Shown here one piece after another: positions 26,744-34,767 of a DNA stretch of 40,945 bases; the first letter of the stretch is position 1, and the number at the start of each line of letters is the position of its first letter. The DNA comes from JASFQI01 sp050115555 (GTDB lineage: Bacteria > Desulfobacterota > DSM-4660 > Desulfatiglandales > HGW-15), in NCBI GenBank assembly GCA_050115555.1, contig JASFQI010000003.1, positions 1-40,945 of the forward strand, written 5' to 3'. Under the pieces are notes generated by a model that saw nothing but the letters and a program-made list of their open reading frames with translations, ran no database searches and had not been told where the DNA came from. A program made the position numbers and the translations under genes.

Positions 26744-26944
26744 TCCGTCTTCCCCTTCATCCCAAGGCTTCCGTATTCCGCTCACTGATTCAAGGGGCCC
26801 TCATGCATGCAGTCCCGCTCTTTCTAGCAAACGCCGGGTTCCGGATCAACCCAAAAGCCCAAATAGCAAGGTTCTCGAGAATTCCTCGCCTGCGTCAACC
26901 CCGTAGCCCTTCTGAAGCGGAACAGGGAATACAAGAGAGAATCA

Positions 26945-27009
26945 TTTGAATCTCCCCTCAGTCCCCCCAGAGGTGGGATGATGAATGCGCGAGCGAAGCA
27001 TTTTCAAAG
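26945..27009 (+). repeat. Intergenic repeat copy, longest form
   Basis: TTTGAATCTCCCCTCAG is followed by a hairpin-like CCCCCCAGAGGTGGG, then ATGATGAAT and the perfect core GCGCGAGCGAAGCATTTTC, ending CAAAG. It contains both the TTTGAATC block and the hairpin-ATGA block seen separately in the other copies. It lies between the thioesterase and the histidine kinase. Confidence 0.8.
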
Positions 27010-27040
27010 GGCATCGCCCGGGCCTTTTGGCCCTTTCCCA

Positions 27041-29461
27041 TCATTGCTCACGGGACGGCTCGGTTTCGCCCTGGAAATCGCCCGTACGGCCGACGGTCTG
27101 AGATGCCGGCGGAAAATAGAGGGTAAATGTTGTCCCGCCGGATGCGTAGCAGTCTTCCTCCCGCTCACACCAAGGGCAACGGCGAATCTCTCCGGGACAA
27201 ATATCCTCGTCCAGTGGAATGAATCGGCAGCGGGTGGACTGCATCTCGATCTGAAAATCATACTGCTCCGAGAAGATCTTCATCCGCAGCAGATCGGCGC
27301 CTTTGCCTCCGGCATTGAAGTCAAAAGGCCGTTTGGACGAGTAGTTCATGGTATCCTGCGTGGCGAAGAACCCCTCGAAGATGCGACGCTGATTCTCCTC
27401 GGTAATTCCGACACCGAAGTCTCTGACTACGAGTTCACTGCCTTCACCCTTCCCGCGCACAGCGATCTCGATCCTTCCCTGATCCGGGGTGTTCTCCACC
27501 GCGTTTTTCACCAGCCCGTCCACCACTTTTTCCAGCACTTCCTTTGGAAGGTACAGGGGCGGCACCTTTTCCAGCCTGGGGTTCACACCCACGGCTCTGT
27601 GATCAAAACGGGGCGAAAGACGGTTGAGCCGCTCTTTAACAAACCGGTCCAGCCGAATCTCCTCCGGTCGTGTCTCCTTGGGGTGATAGGTCTCTTCAAT
27701 GCGTTCGCGAATGCGCTCAACCATCGGGCCCTCTCCCACCTCCTCCGCCACGAGCGCTTCCAGCTCATCCTTGCACTGGTCCAGTAGGGAGGAAACCAGG
27801 GTGTATGCCCTGTATTCCGTTCCCTTCATGATGTCCTCTACCTGGTACTGGATTTCCAGGAGCCGCTGAAGGTTCCTTTGGGCGCGTTCGATGGTGGGCT
27901 GCCACTGTTCCCTGGGAATGTCCGTAAGACGTTTGGTCAAAATACTCAAAGATGCGGAAAGAACCGATATGGGAGTCTTCAGCTCATGAGACAAGTGGTT
28001 GATCACGCGATCCTTGGCCCGGTTCAACCCGGTGACCTCCCGGTAGGCCTTTTTGATCTCCTCGGAGAAACGGGCATTCTCAATGGACAGCGCAACCGTG
28101 CCTGCAATCATGTTCAGGAGCTCCACATCCGTCTGATCGAAATCATTCTCCTTGTTGACCGCACAAAGGACCCCGATGATTCGATCGCCGCTTCTCAAGG
28201 GAACATCGAGCATGTTGCGGGTGGGGTACCCCATCTGATCGTCTATGACGGAGTAGAAATGGGGGTCCTGGGAAGTGTCGGGAACAATGATCGGCTCGCC
28301 CGTTCTGATGACGTGTCCGGATACACCCTTATCTGCTGGGTACCGGATCTTTTTAGCACGCCTTTCAGCCGAGGAATCCTCGTGGGCAACTCCCAAAAAA
28401 AACAACTCTTGCCTCTCTTCGTCCAGAAGAATGACCAGGGCCCCCTGAACGTCGAGGAGATGCTTGACCTCTGCGCTGATGAAGTCGAGGAGTTCCTCCA
28501 GGTCGGGATAGGCCGGCAGGGCCATGCTGATGCGCAGAAGGGCCTCGGTGTTTCGAGCCATGCGTTTTTCCCGGGTGACATCGCGAAGAAAGACGAGCTC
28601 CCCTTGGGGCTCTCCGTCGTCCTCCGTAACCATCGCAACCCGCATGATCGTATCAAGCACCCTGCCGTCCTTGGTCAGCCGCTTGCTCTCGTGACGCGAG
28701 ATGATCTTCTCTTTCAGGAGACGGCGAATGTTTTGCCGCGTCTCCTCCTGAAGGCCCGGAGGCACATAGGGAATTCGTTTGCCCTGCAGTTCCCCCAGGG
28801 TCCACCCGAAAACCTCTGTAAACGCCGGATTGAGATAACTGACTTTGCCCTCTGCGGTGAAGACGACCATCGGATAGGGGACGAAATCCAGCAGCCTCCG
28901 ATATCGCTGGGCCGATATTCTGCTCTCCTCGTACTGGCACTGGAGCTTGTACTCGGACTCCTGGAGGGCCTGCCTGGAACGGACCCGCTCCGTTACATCC
29001 CGCGCAATACCGCGAAATCCGACTTTTTCTCCGCTCCTGTTTGTGATCAGGCTGGCGGAGAGTTCGATGATTCGGGTGTTCCCGTCCCGGTCAATGATCT
29101 TCCAGACGAGATCGGATACGGGTTGGCCGGAACGAAAAATACGGTTGAAAACCTCGACGGCCTGCTGGGCATGCTCCTCATCCATGAAATGGCTGAAATT
29201 CCGCCATTGGATCTCCTCTCTTGCATACCCGAATGCACGACATAATGCGCTGTTGAAGTAGATGAAGTTCCCGTGAATATCCACTTCGTAGACGCCGTCA
29301 TTGATGCCTTCGATAAATGCACGGTACCGCTCGTCCGCAAGCCGCTCCGGGCCGGATTCGGGCTTTTCCGGGACCTGCTCGGGTTGGGCGCCTGACCCCT
29401 CACGAATCCCGGGAGTTTCCTTGTGCCGTTTCGGTCTTTCGTTTTCGTCCGCTTCCTTCAT
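27041..29461 (-). CDS. PAS-PAS-GAF sensor histidine kinase with unusual C-terminal cysteine cluster
   Basis: An 806-aa cytoplasmic hybrid sensor with no membrane helix. Order: charged N-terminus; PAS 1 (AFIEGINDGVYEVD to GIARDVTERV); PAS 2 (FVPYPMVVFTAEGKVSYLNP to FLRDVTREK); GAF (ALLRISMALPAYPDLEEL to ALSIENARF); HisKA with His492 in HLSHELKTP; then the ATPase domain with N box VDGLVKNAVENTPDQG, DFGVGI and GGKGADLLRMKI. Just before the last strand lies an insertion with C-x6-C-x2-C-x5-C (ICPGEIRRCPWCEREEDC), which could bind metal. ATG 29461 follows GGAAG. There is no adjacent response regulator. A good minus-strand promoter is at 29546-29573. Confidence 0.93.
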   Translation of the reverse strand: MKEADENERPKRHKETPGIREGSGAQPEQVPEKPESGPERLADERYRAFIEGINDGVYEVDIHGNFIYFNSALCRAFGYAREEIQWRNFSHFMDEEHAQQAVEVFNRIFRSGQPVSDLVWKIIDRDGNTRIIELSASLITNRSGEKVGFRGIARDVTERVRSRQALQESEYKLQCQYEESRISAQRYRRLLDFVPYPMVVFTAEGKVSYLNPAFTEVFGWTLGELQGKRIPYVPPGLQEETRQNIRRLLKEKIISRHESKRLTKDGRVLDTIMRVAMVTEDDGEPQGELVFLRDVTREKRMARNTEALLRISMALPAYPDLEELLDFISAEVKHLLDVQGALVILLDEERQELFFLGVAHEDSSAERRAKKIRYPADKGVSGHVIRTGEPIIVPDTSQDPHFYSVIDDQMGYPTRNMLDVPLRSGDRIIGVLCAVNKENDFDQTDVELLNMIAGTVALSIENARFSEEIKKAYREVTGLNRAKDRVINHLSHELKTPISVLSASLSILTKRLTDIPREQWQPTIERAQRNLQRLLEIQYQVEDIMKGTEYRAYTLVSSLLDQCKDELEALVAEEVGEGPMVERIRERIEETYHPKETRPEEIRLDRFVKERLNRLSPRFDHRAVGVNPRLEKVPPLYLPKEVLEKVVDGLVKNAVENTPDQGRIEIAVRGKGEGSELVVRDFGVGITEENQRRIFEGFFATQDTMNYSSKRPFDFNAGGKGADLLRMKIFSEQYDFQIEMQSTRCRFIPLDEDICPGEIRRCPWCEREEDCYASGGTTFTLYFPPASQTVGRTGDFQGETEPSREQ

Positions 29462-29545
29462 GAATTCTTCCGTATTGCACGATCCGCGTTCCCTGCACTT
29501 CAACAGGGAATCGCTTGGAATGATCGAAAAAATGAATGAATTTTA

Positions 29546-29573
29546 TTTATACCAAATCAGCATAAGTTGTCAT
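29546..29573 (-). promoter_or_regulatory. Candidate promoter of the histidine kinase gene
   Basis: On the minus strand, ATGACA (-35, 5 of 6; 29568-29573), a 16-bp spacer and TATAAA (-10, 5 of 6; 29546-29551). The kinase ATG is about 85 bp downstream. Confidence 0.55.
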
Positions 29574-29737
29574 TACAATTCTATTGTTATCCTCTTCTCT
29601 CCTGTGCTATGTTCTCGGAACTGGTGAGTCTTTTTCTCCGTCCCGACTGGGCATCCCCGGGTTCGTCGTTTCCACCAGCCCGGCTCGGGAGGCGGGAAAG
29701 CCGTTTCATTCAATCCTGGTATATTGCATACACGTTC

Positions 29738-29781
29738 CCGCCAGGGCGGAATGACGGATGCGGGAACGAGGACGTTTTCTC
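29738..29781 (+). repeat. Diverged intergenic repeat copy upstream of rex
   Basis: The hairpin CCGCCAGGGCGG is followed by AATGACGGATGCG and GAACGAGGACGTTTTC. The order and spacing match the hairpin-ATGA-core layout, with several substitutions in the core. It ends about 34 bp before the rex start, so it probably lies in the rex 5' leader. Confidence 0.55.
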
Positions 29782-29814
29782 TCTGAAGCCCCTGACTGTA
29801 CTCGAGGTCTGGTC

Positions 29815-30456
29815 ATGGACAAAACACTGAAAATTCCCAAGGCGACAATCAAGAGGCTGTCGCTTTACTATCGTCAACTCGAACTCCTGGAGTTCGACGG
29901 GTACCGCATGGTCAGCTCGGAAAAAATGGCCTGGCTGTGCCAGGTGAACCCCGCTCAGGTCCGCAAGGACCTGGGATACTTCGGTGAATTCGGAGTCCGA
30001 GGCGTGGGTTATGACGTGCGCGAGCTCATGCACGAGATCAAAAAGATCCTCGCCGTCAACAGGACATGGAACCTGGGAATCGTAGGGCTCGGGCATCTGG
30101 GCACTGCACTCTTTCATCATCAGAATTTCCCCGCCCGCGGCTTCCAGTTCGTGGCTGCGTTTGACTCCGATCCAGAGAAAATCGGTCATCACATCGGGCC
30201 GGATCTCGTGATTCAGGACAGCAGGGATATTCCCGAGGTTTCTCGAAAGAGGGGAATCCAAATCGGCGTGATTGCAACCCCTGCCGCCGAGGCCCAGACT
30301 GTGGCCGAAGACTTGGCAAGGGGGGATATTCATGCGATTCTGAACTTCTCCCGCACACAAATTCAGGCGCCTGAGGACTGTATGGTGGAAGACATTGATC
30401 TGACCATCCGCTTGGACATCCTGACGTACCGCCTGAAACAGGAACTCGAGGCATAG
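29815..30456 (+). CDS. rex: Redox-sensing transcriptional repressor Rex
   Basis: Rex senses the NADH/NAD+ ratio and represses fermentation and respiration genes; in sulfate reducers it also controls sulfate-reduction genes. The 213-aa protein has an N-terminal winged helix (KIPKATIKRLSLYYRQL, SSEKMAWLCQVNPAQVRKDL, YFGEFGVRGVGYDV) and a Rossmann domain with the NAD-binding GLGHLG at 91-96. It ends in the domain-swap helix (IRLDILTYRLKQEL). ATG 29815 follows GAGGT; an upstream in-frame ATG at 29758 overlaps the intergenic repeat and is unlikely. The DUF1573 gene starts 46 bp downstream. Confidence 0.96.
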   Translation: MDKTLKIPKATIKRLSLYYRQLELLEFDGYRMVSSEKMAWLCQVNPAQVRKDLGYFGEFGVRGVGYDVRELMHEIKKILAVNRTWNLGIVGLGHLGTALFHHQNFPARGFQFVAAFDSDPEKIGHHIGPDLVIQDSRDIPEVSRKRGIQIGVIATPAAEAQTVAEDLARGDIHAILNFSRTQIQAPEDCMVEDIDLTIRLDILTYRLKQELEA

Positions 30457-30502
30457 GACAGGGTCGCAGGGACCTCACCGAACTGCCGGAGAAGGGCCGG
30501 AT

Positions 30503-31204
30503 ATGGAGCATAAGCTTATCGTATTGCTGTTTTGCATGTGCATGGCGGCCGTGCCCTACCCGTGCCTGGGCCAGACCGTTCAAGGGCCGAAAATCCTGAT
30601 TGAAGAGCCGGAGTTTGATTTCCATAAAGCGGATGAGGGCCAGGTCGTCTCACACGATTTCGTCGTGAGGAACCTGGGCAACCAACCCCTGGAAATCACA
30701 AGAGTGGCACCCGGTTGAGGCTGTGCGGTTCCGGAATTCGACCGGATCATCCCCCCCGGCGGGGAAGGGATCATCACACTGAAAGTCAATACCCGCGGGC
30801 ACCCCGGGATCCTTCGAAAAAGCGCCAGGGTTTATTCAAATGATCCGGTGAAACGTATCCGCAAGATAACGGTGACGGGGCGGGTTCACACTCCCATCGT
30901 GCTTTCTACGCCTTCTCTCTACTTTGTGGGCCTTTCCAACTCAAACGTCCAAAAAGCCGTAACAATTCATGCCAAAGAGGAAAAGCCGCTCCGCATTGAA
31001 GTCCTTTCATTTAATCTGGCGGACAAGCTGAGGTATCGAGTAGAGGAAGTGATTTCCGAGAAAGAGTTCCGTATAACCTTTCATACCATTCCAGATGTAT
31101 CAGGCACCTATTTAGGTGCTATGAAAATAAAAACAAATTACCCGAAAAAGCCTATACTGACCATCCATATACGAGGACGAATAAAGCAGGCCCCCGCTCC
31201 ATGA
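30503..31204 (+). CDS. Exported DUF1573-family protein with in-frame TGA: candidate selenoprotein
   Basis: The frame from ATG 30503 (after GGAGAAGG) to TGA 31204 is uninterrupted except for one TGA at 30716-30718, codon 72. Reading through gives 233 residues. An N-terminal signal peptide (core IVLLFCMCMAAV) is followed by a DUF1573 domain: EFDFHKADEGQVV, DFVVRNLGNQPLEITRV, APG-U-GCAVPEFD, IIPPGGEG, VYSNDP. In DUF1573 proteins this motif usually reads SCGCT; here the TGA replaces the first Cys while the second (C74) is kept. A stop at exactly a conserved redox-type cysteine, with conserved protein on both sides, favours selenocysteine over a nonsense mutation. The C-terminal half (about 130-233) is a second beta domain. 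Function of DUF1573 is unknown. Automated calling would split this gene at the TGA. Confidence 0.78.
30719..30775 (+). promoter_or_regulatory. Hairpins downstream of the in-frame TGA (SECIS-like candidates)
   Basis: A first stem TCCGG/CCGGA (30730-30746) has a 7-nt loop starting 16 nt after the TGA, within the usual bacterial SECIS distance, but the loop lacks the leading G. A second, longer stem (30745-30775, 12 pairs with one mismatch and an AA bulge) has a GGC loop 39 nt after the TGA, slightly too far. Either could serve; neither is a clear consensus element. Confidence 0.4.
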
Positions 31205-31349
31205 GAGCAACCCGCCGTTGCAGGGATAACCAAATCCTATGGGATCAGGCAAGGCCTGTTGGCTTGCCGGGGACGGATCCTGTAAGAGGATGAAAAACGA
31301 GCCGTTAAGCGGTCGGGCGAGGATGGACCGCGACAGCAATGGAAACACG

Positions 31350-31811
31350 ATGGAAACCGGAATGGAACGAGATTCAAGGAATTGGGTGGAAATTTTCACT
31401 GACGGGGCCTGTAGCGGAAACCCCGGTCCGGGCGGATACGGGGCTATCCTGAAGAGGGGAAAGCATACCCGGGAGCTTTCAGGGTGTGCGGTTCAGACCA
31501 CGAACAACCGCATGGAACTCCTCGCCGTCATCGAGGCACTCCGTCTTCTCGAGTCGCCGTGCCGTGTCCGGATCACGACGGATTCCAATTACGTCGTGAA
31601 GGGAATGACGGAATGGATTTCCGGTTGGATACGCAGAAACTGGGTGAATGCCCAAAAAAAACCGGTTCTCAACCAGGATCTCTGGCAAACCCTTCTCCGT
31701 CTCAGCAAGCCGCACGACATTGAATGGCAGTGGGTTCGCGGTCACCACGGGCACCCGGAAAACGAGCGCTGTGACCAACTCGCCCGCGAGGCGATTCCGC
31801 GTTGTCTCTGA
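31350..31811 (+). CDS. rnhA: Ribonuclease HI
   Basis: RNase HI cuts RNA in RNA-DNA hybrids. Counting from ATG 31350, the catalytic residues are D18 (IFTDGACSGNPGPGG), E56 (NNRMEL), D78 (TTDSNYV) and D142 (NERCD), with H132. All lie exactly eight positions later than E. coli D10, E48, D70, D134 and H124. The resulting 153 aa is standard. The start is uncertain: in-frame ATGs at 31239, 31290, 31323, 31350 and 31362 all have weak or badly spaced ribosome sites, and the region before 31350 is not conserved-looking. Confidence 0.95.
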   Translation: METGMERDSRNWVEIFTDGACSGNPGPGGYGAILKRGKHTRELSGCAVQTTNNRMELLAVIEALRLLESPCRVRITTDSNYVVKGMTEWISGWIRRNWVNAQKKPVLNQDLWQTLLRLSKPHDIEWQWVRGHHGHPENERCDQLAREAIPRCL

Positions 31812-32211
31812 GGTCCGAATCGAATCCCGAGAACCTCTACCAAGAGAGTCACCCTTTGCAAAACCAATAACGGACAGCGTTCTTTTTTTTCTGGCACATC
31901 CAACAAGGTGTCCGGGAATAAAGGCAAGTATCCGAATAACGGTGGGACGATTGAAGACGATTGTCCTTTTCCATCACGAAGTCCTCCCATTCCATCCACG
32001 TCCTGCAGGAACAGAAACGAGGAAGGGCCCCTTCCACATCCATCTCCTCCTGCGCGAACCGGTCAAAAAATAACCATTGATCGAATACAAACTCTTGACG
32101 TATAGGAAATAATGTGTTATCAATTATAAAAAATTGTTACCAATTGTCGTAATACATGAGTACTCTTTCCATGATCCTCGAATTCGGATCTTTTCAATTT
32201 AGGAGTCAAAA
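31812..32211. other. Gene-free AT-rich leader region before the acidic protein gene
   Basis: This 400-bp interval has no credible ORF. The last 120 bp are strongly AT-rich compared with the rest of the window. They contain the promoter at 32095-32123 and overlapping inverted repeats (CAATT/AATTG at 32121-32136 and AATTG...CAATT just after), which could be an operator. Confidence 0.5.
32095..32123 (+). promoter_or_regulatory. Promoter of the acidic zinc-ribbon gene
   Basis: TTGACG (32095-32100), a 17-bp spacer and TATCAA (32118-32123) with TGT just upstream (extended -10). The gene starts about 90 bp downstream. Confidence 0.6.
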
Positions 32212-33342
32212 ATGAAATGTCCCAAGTGTGGCTATGTCAGTTTTGACTACAATTCGACCTGCCCCAAATGCAACAAAGACATTACCGAAGAGCGGGATAA
32301 GCTGAACCTGCCGACGTATAAACCTTCCGTCCCGTTTCTGCTCGCGGCCTTGACCGGCGAGGCCGAGGAGTCGCCTCTGGATGTCAATATTGCATCTGCA
32401 AGCGGTCCGGCGATGGGCGTCGCGGCAGAGGCGTTGAGCTTCCAGGAAGAAGAAGAGGTCGCCGTCCTCGAAGAAGTAGAAGTGGATTCCGATGAAGAAG
32501 ACCTCGAGATCAGCTTTGAGGACGAGTGGTCGCCTGAAGGCGTGGAAGAGGAGCCGGTCGTTGCTGAAGACTTTGCCGAGCTGGGATCCGAGGAGGCCGT
32601 AAAGGAGGAAAGCATCTCTGATGATTTCTCCGAACTGGATCTTGAACTGGAAGGACCGGAAGAGACGGCAGAGCCGGTTGCCGAAGAGGAGGAATCGGTG
32701 ATCTCCTCGTTCGAGGAGGAGGAAACCGGAGAAAGCGAAGAAATCTCCTTCGACTTGGAGGATCTCGCATCCGAGGAACCCGCTCCCGAGGCGGTTGCGA
32801 CCGAGGTACCCCCCACCGCAGAAGACGACCTCTCGATCGACCTCGAGGCCCTGAGCCTGGACGAGGATGAATTCGAGGAAACCATCGACGCCGAGGACTC
32901 ATCCCCCACAGAGGAAGAGCCGGAGCCGGAGATCGATCTGGATTCCGTCGCATTGGACGAGGAGGAGGTATCCCCTCCAGAAGCGAAGGAAGAAGAGGTG
33001 GTCCTGAACCTGGATGACCTCAAGATCAATGAAACCGGCGAATTGGAAGTCGGTTCCCCGACTCCGGAGCCTTCTCCAGAGGACGCTGAGCTCGAGGAAA
33101 GCGATGATGAAACCCTTGACCTGGATGGGATCTCCCTCGACGAACCTGAGCCAGAGGATGAAGCGGCTCCCGAAATGGTACCGGTATCCGAAGGAGAGGA
33201 ACTGACGATCAACCTGGACGACTTGTCTCTTGACGACGAGATCACCGAGCTTGAGTCGGGCGGCGACGAAGAACTCCCGTTGGACCTGGATGATCTGGAC
33301 CTGGATCTGGATTTGGAAGAGGAGCCCGAGAAGACGTCCTGA
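32212..33342 (+). CDS. Hyperacidic protein with N-terminal zinc ribbon
   Basis: A 376-aa protein of unknown function. ATG 32212 follows TAGGAG. The first 20 residues form a zinc ribbon (C3, C6, C17, C20: KCPKCGYVSFDYNSTCPKC). Nearly everything after residue 75 is Glu/Asp-rich low complexity with recurring short segments of the type LDLDDLDL, ISFDLEDL and LNLDDLKI. There is no membrane helix, unlike the DUF3426 protein at 23995-25086, which shares the ribbon-plus-acidic-linker plan. The repeated hydrophobic/acidic segments could be docking motifs, which is inference. Confidence 0.85.
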   Translation: MKCPKCGYVSFDYNSTCPKCNKDITEERDKLNLPTYKPSVPFLLAALTGEAEESPLDVNIASASGPAMGVAAEALSFQEEEEVAVLEEVEVDSDEEDLEISFEDEWSPEGVEEEPVVAEDFAELGSEEAVKEESISDDFSELDLELEGPEETAEPVAEEEESVISSFEEEETGESEEISFDLEDLASEEPAPEAVATEVPPTAEDDLSIDLEALSLDEDEFEETIDAEDSSPTEEEPEPEIDLDSVALDEEEVSPPEAKEEEVVLNLDDLKINETGELEVGSPTPEPSPEDAELEESDDETLDLDGISLDEPEPEDEAAPEMVPVSEGEELTINLDDLSLDDEITELESGGDEELPLDLDDLDLDLDLEEEPEKTS

Positions 33343-33356
33343 GCGGGATTTTCATC

Positions 33357-33385
33357 TTGACCTCCCCGGACCGGCAAGCTATAGT
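33357..33385 (+). promoter_or_regulatory. Strong promoter of tRNA-Phe
   Basis: TTGACC (5 of 6; 33357-33362), an exact 17-bp spacer and TATAGT (5 of 6; 33380-33385). The tRNA begins 14 bp after the -10. This is the best sigma-70 match in the window. Confidence 0.75.
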
Positions 33386-33398
33386 GGCCGCGATTGCT

Positions 33399-33474
33399 GC
33401 CGAGATAGCTCAGTCGGTAGAGCAGGGGACTGAAAATCCCCGTGTCCCCAGTTCAATTCTGGGTCTCGGCACCA
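33399..33474 (+). tRNA. tRNA-Phe (GAA)
   Basis: A 76-nt cloverleaf with encoded CCA. Acceptor GCCGAGA pairs with TCTCGGC. The D arm contains AGCTCAGTCGGTAGAGC. The anticodon stem GGGGA/TCCCC holds the loop CTGAAAA with anticodon GAA. The T arm reads CCCAG-TTCAATT-CTGGG. Confidence 0.98.
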
Positions 33475-33487
33475 TAGATACTATGAA

Positions 33488-33527
33488 AAGGAAGGCACGA
33501 GCATCATGGCGGGCCTTCCTTTTTTTT
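33488..33527 (+). terminator. Rho-independent terminator of tRNA-Phe
   Basis: A perfect 9-bp stem AAGGAAGGC (33488-33496) with GCCTTCCTT (33513-33521), followed by a T-run. It lies 14 bp after the tRNA. Confidence 0.85.
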
Positions 33528-33604
33528 CGGCCAGAAACCGTGAAAGTCGGAGCTGTGAAACGTGTCACTTGGTCCTGCAGAAGGCGAAGGGAGACGCATA
33601 ACCC

Positions 33605-34732
33605 ATGACCCTGACCATTCGAGAGGTATGCACTCCAAGAGACCTGAAGGCTTTTGTGAAGCTTCCCCACCAGATTCTCCACGCTTATCCGCAATGGGTT
33701 CCCTCACTTCTTCGCGATGAGTTCATCACCTTCAACCCTGCTCGAAACCCGTTTCACGAGAACGCTGAAACTCGTCTTTTTCTCGCCTTTCGCGACCGGC
33801 GTCCGGTGGGGCGAATCGCCGCCATCCTCAGCCACGCGGCCAATCGGAAGTACGGGACGCAAAACATGCGCTTCGGCTGGTTCGACACCCTGGAGGATTA
33901 CGACGCCGCCGAAGGACTCTTCAACGCCGTGTCGAATTGGGCCCGATCCATGGGAATGAAGAGCCTTACCGGGCCGCATGGCTTCTCGAATCTGGATCCT
34001 CAGGGCATGCTCATCGAGGGATTCGAGCACCTGGGAACCATCCACGCCCCCTACAACCCGCCCTATTACGCGGAATACGCAGAGCGCTATGGATTCGCAA
34101 AGGAGATCGACTACGTGGAGATGCGCTCCAGACCGCCTAAAAGCGGCCTGGACTCCCGATATCTGAAGATTCGGCAACGGCTGGAAAATTCAACCCGTGT
34201 GCGCCTTCTTCGACTGGAAAGCCGCGAGCAGACACGACGGCTGAGCAAGGGAATCTTCAGCCTCCTGGGGCAGACATACGAGTCCATCTATGGCGTGGTT
34301 CCCCTGTCGGACAGTCAAGTGGAATACGTAACCCGTAAGTTCCTGTCCATCATCGACCTGAAACTGGTGAACGTTGCCGTGGACAGAGAAGATCGCGTGA
34401 TCGGAGTGCTCATTACCATGCCAAGCCTGAGCCGGGCGTTTCAGAAGTCGGGAGGACGTCTCTTTCCGTGGGGATGGGTTCACATCATGTGCGGGATGAA
34501 AACCTCCCCTGTGCTGGATTTCCTTCTCATCGGCGTCAAGGACTCGTATCAGAAGTCAGGGCTCCCGATCCTTCTTCTCATCGACCTGGCCGAGCGCGCA
34601 CTGGCGTTGGGATATCAATCCAGTGAATCCGCCCCCATGCTGGAAAGCAACCTCATGGTCCAGTCCCTCCACAAGTACTTTGATACGGAAATCCACAAGC
34701 GAAGGCGGGTGTTTCGCCTGGATCCTCTGTGA
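33605..34732 (+). CDS. GNAT-like acyltransferase fold protein, uncharacterised
   Basis: A 375-aa cytoplasmic protein. It matches the layout of long, uncharacterised N-acetyltransferase-like proteins: an N-terminal FVKLPHQILHAYPQWVPSLLRDE, RNPFHENAETRLFLAFRDRRPVGRIAAI, FGWFDTLEDYDAAEGLF and the central GPHGFSNLDPQGMLIEGF. A C-terminal GNAT-type half follows (IGVLITMPSLSRAF, FLLIGVKDSYQKSGLPILLLIDLAERA). The acyl donor and acceptor are unknown. ATG 33605 has GGGAG about 12 bases upstream. It stands alone after the tRNA terminator. Confidence 0.8.
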   Translation: MTLTIREVCTPRDLKAFVKLPHQILHAYPQWVPSLLRDEFITFNPARNPFHENAETRLFLAFRDRRPVGRIAAILSHAANRKYGTQNMRFGWFDTLEDYDAAEGLFNAVSNWARSMGMKSLTGPHGFSNLDPQGMLIEGFEHLGTIHAPYNPPYYAEYAERYGFAKEIDYVEMRSRPPKSGLDSRYLKIRQRLENSTRVRLLRLESREQTRRLSKGIFSLLGQTYESIYGVVPLSDSQVEYVTRKFLSIIDLKLVNVAVDREDRVIGVLITMPSLSRAFQKSGGRLFPWGWVHIMCGMKTSPVLDFLLIGVKDSYQKSGLPILLLIDLAERALALGYQSSESAPMLESNLMVQSLHKYFDTEIHKRRRVFRLDPL

Positions 34733-34767
34733 AGGGCCTGCGATGAGGTATGAAGATCCGCCCGCGC

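Larger units (their letters stand above)
29462..29814. other. Divergent regulatory gap between histidine kinase and rex
   Basis: This 353-bp gene-free interval is AT-rich near 29530-29595 and holds the minus-strand promoter listed separately. On the plus strand, TTGTCA (29567-29572) precedes TATCCT (29588-29593) with a TGT extended -10, but the spacer is only 15 bp. A diverged repeat copy lies at 29738-29781. I see no Rex-type operator (TTGTGA...TCACAA). Confidence 0.5.

Noticed and set aside
29462..29814. Rex autoregulatory operator
   Set aside because: No TTGTGA-like inverted half-sites with the right spacing were found.
30503..31204. Reading the DUF1573 gene as a pseudogene or two separate ORFs
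   Set aside because: Only one stop occurs, at the conserved Cys codon, with no frameshift and intact domain sequence after it. Selenocysteine explains it better, though an error cannot be excluded.
32247..33377. Long open frame antisense to the acidic protein (Ser/Arg-rich)
   Set aside because: It mirrors the Glu/Asp codon bias of the real gene; no ribosome site and no protein-like features.
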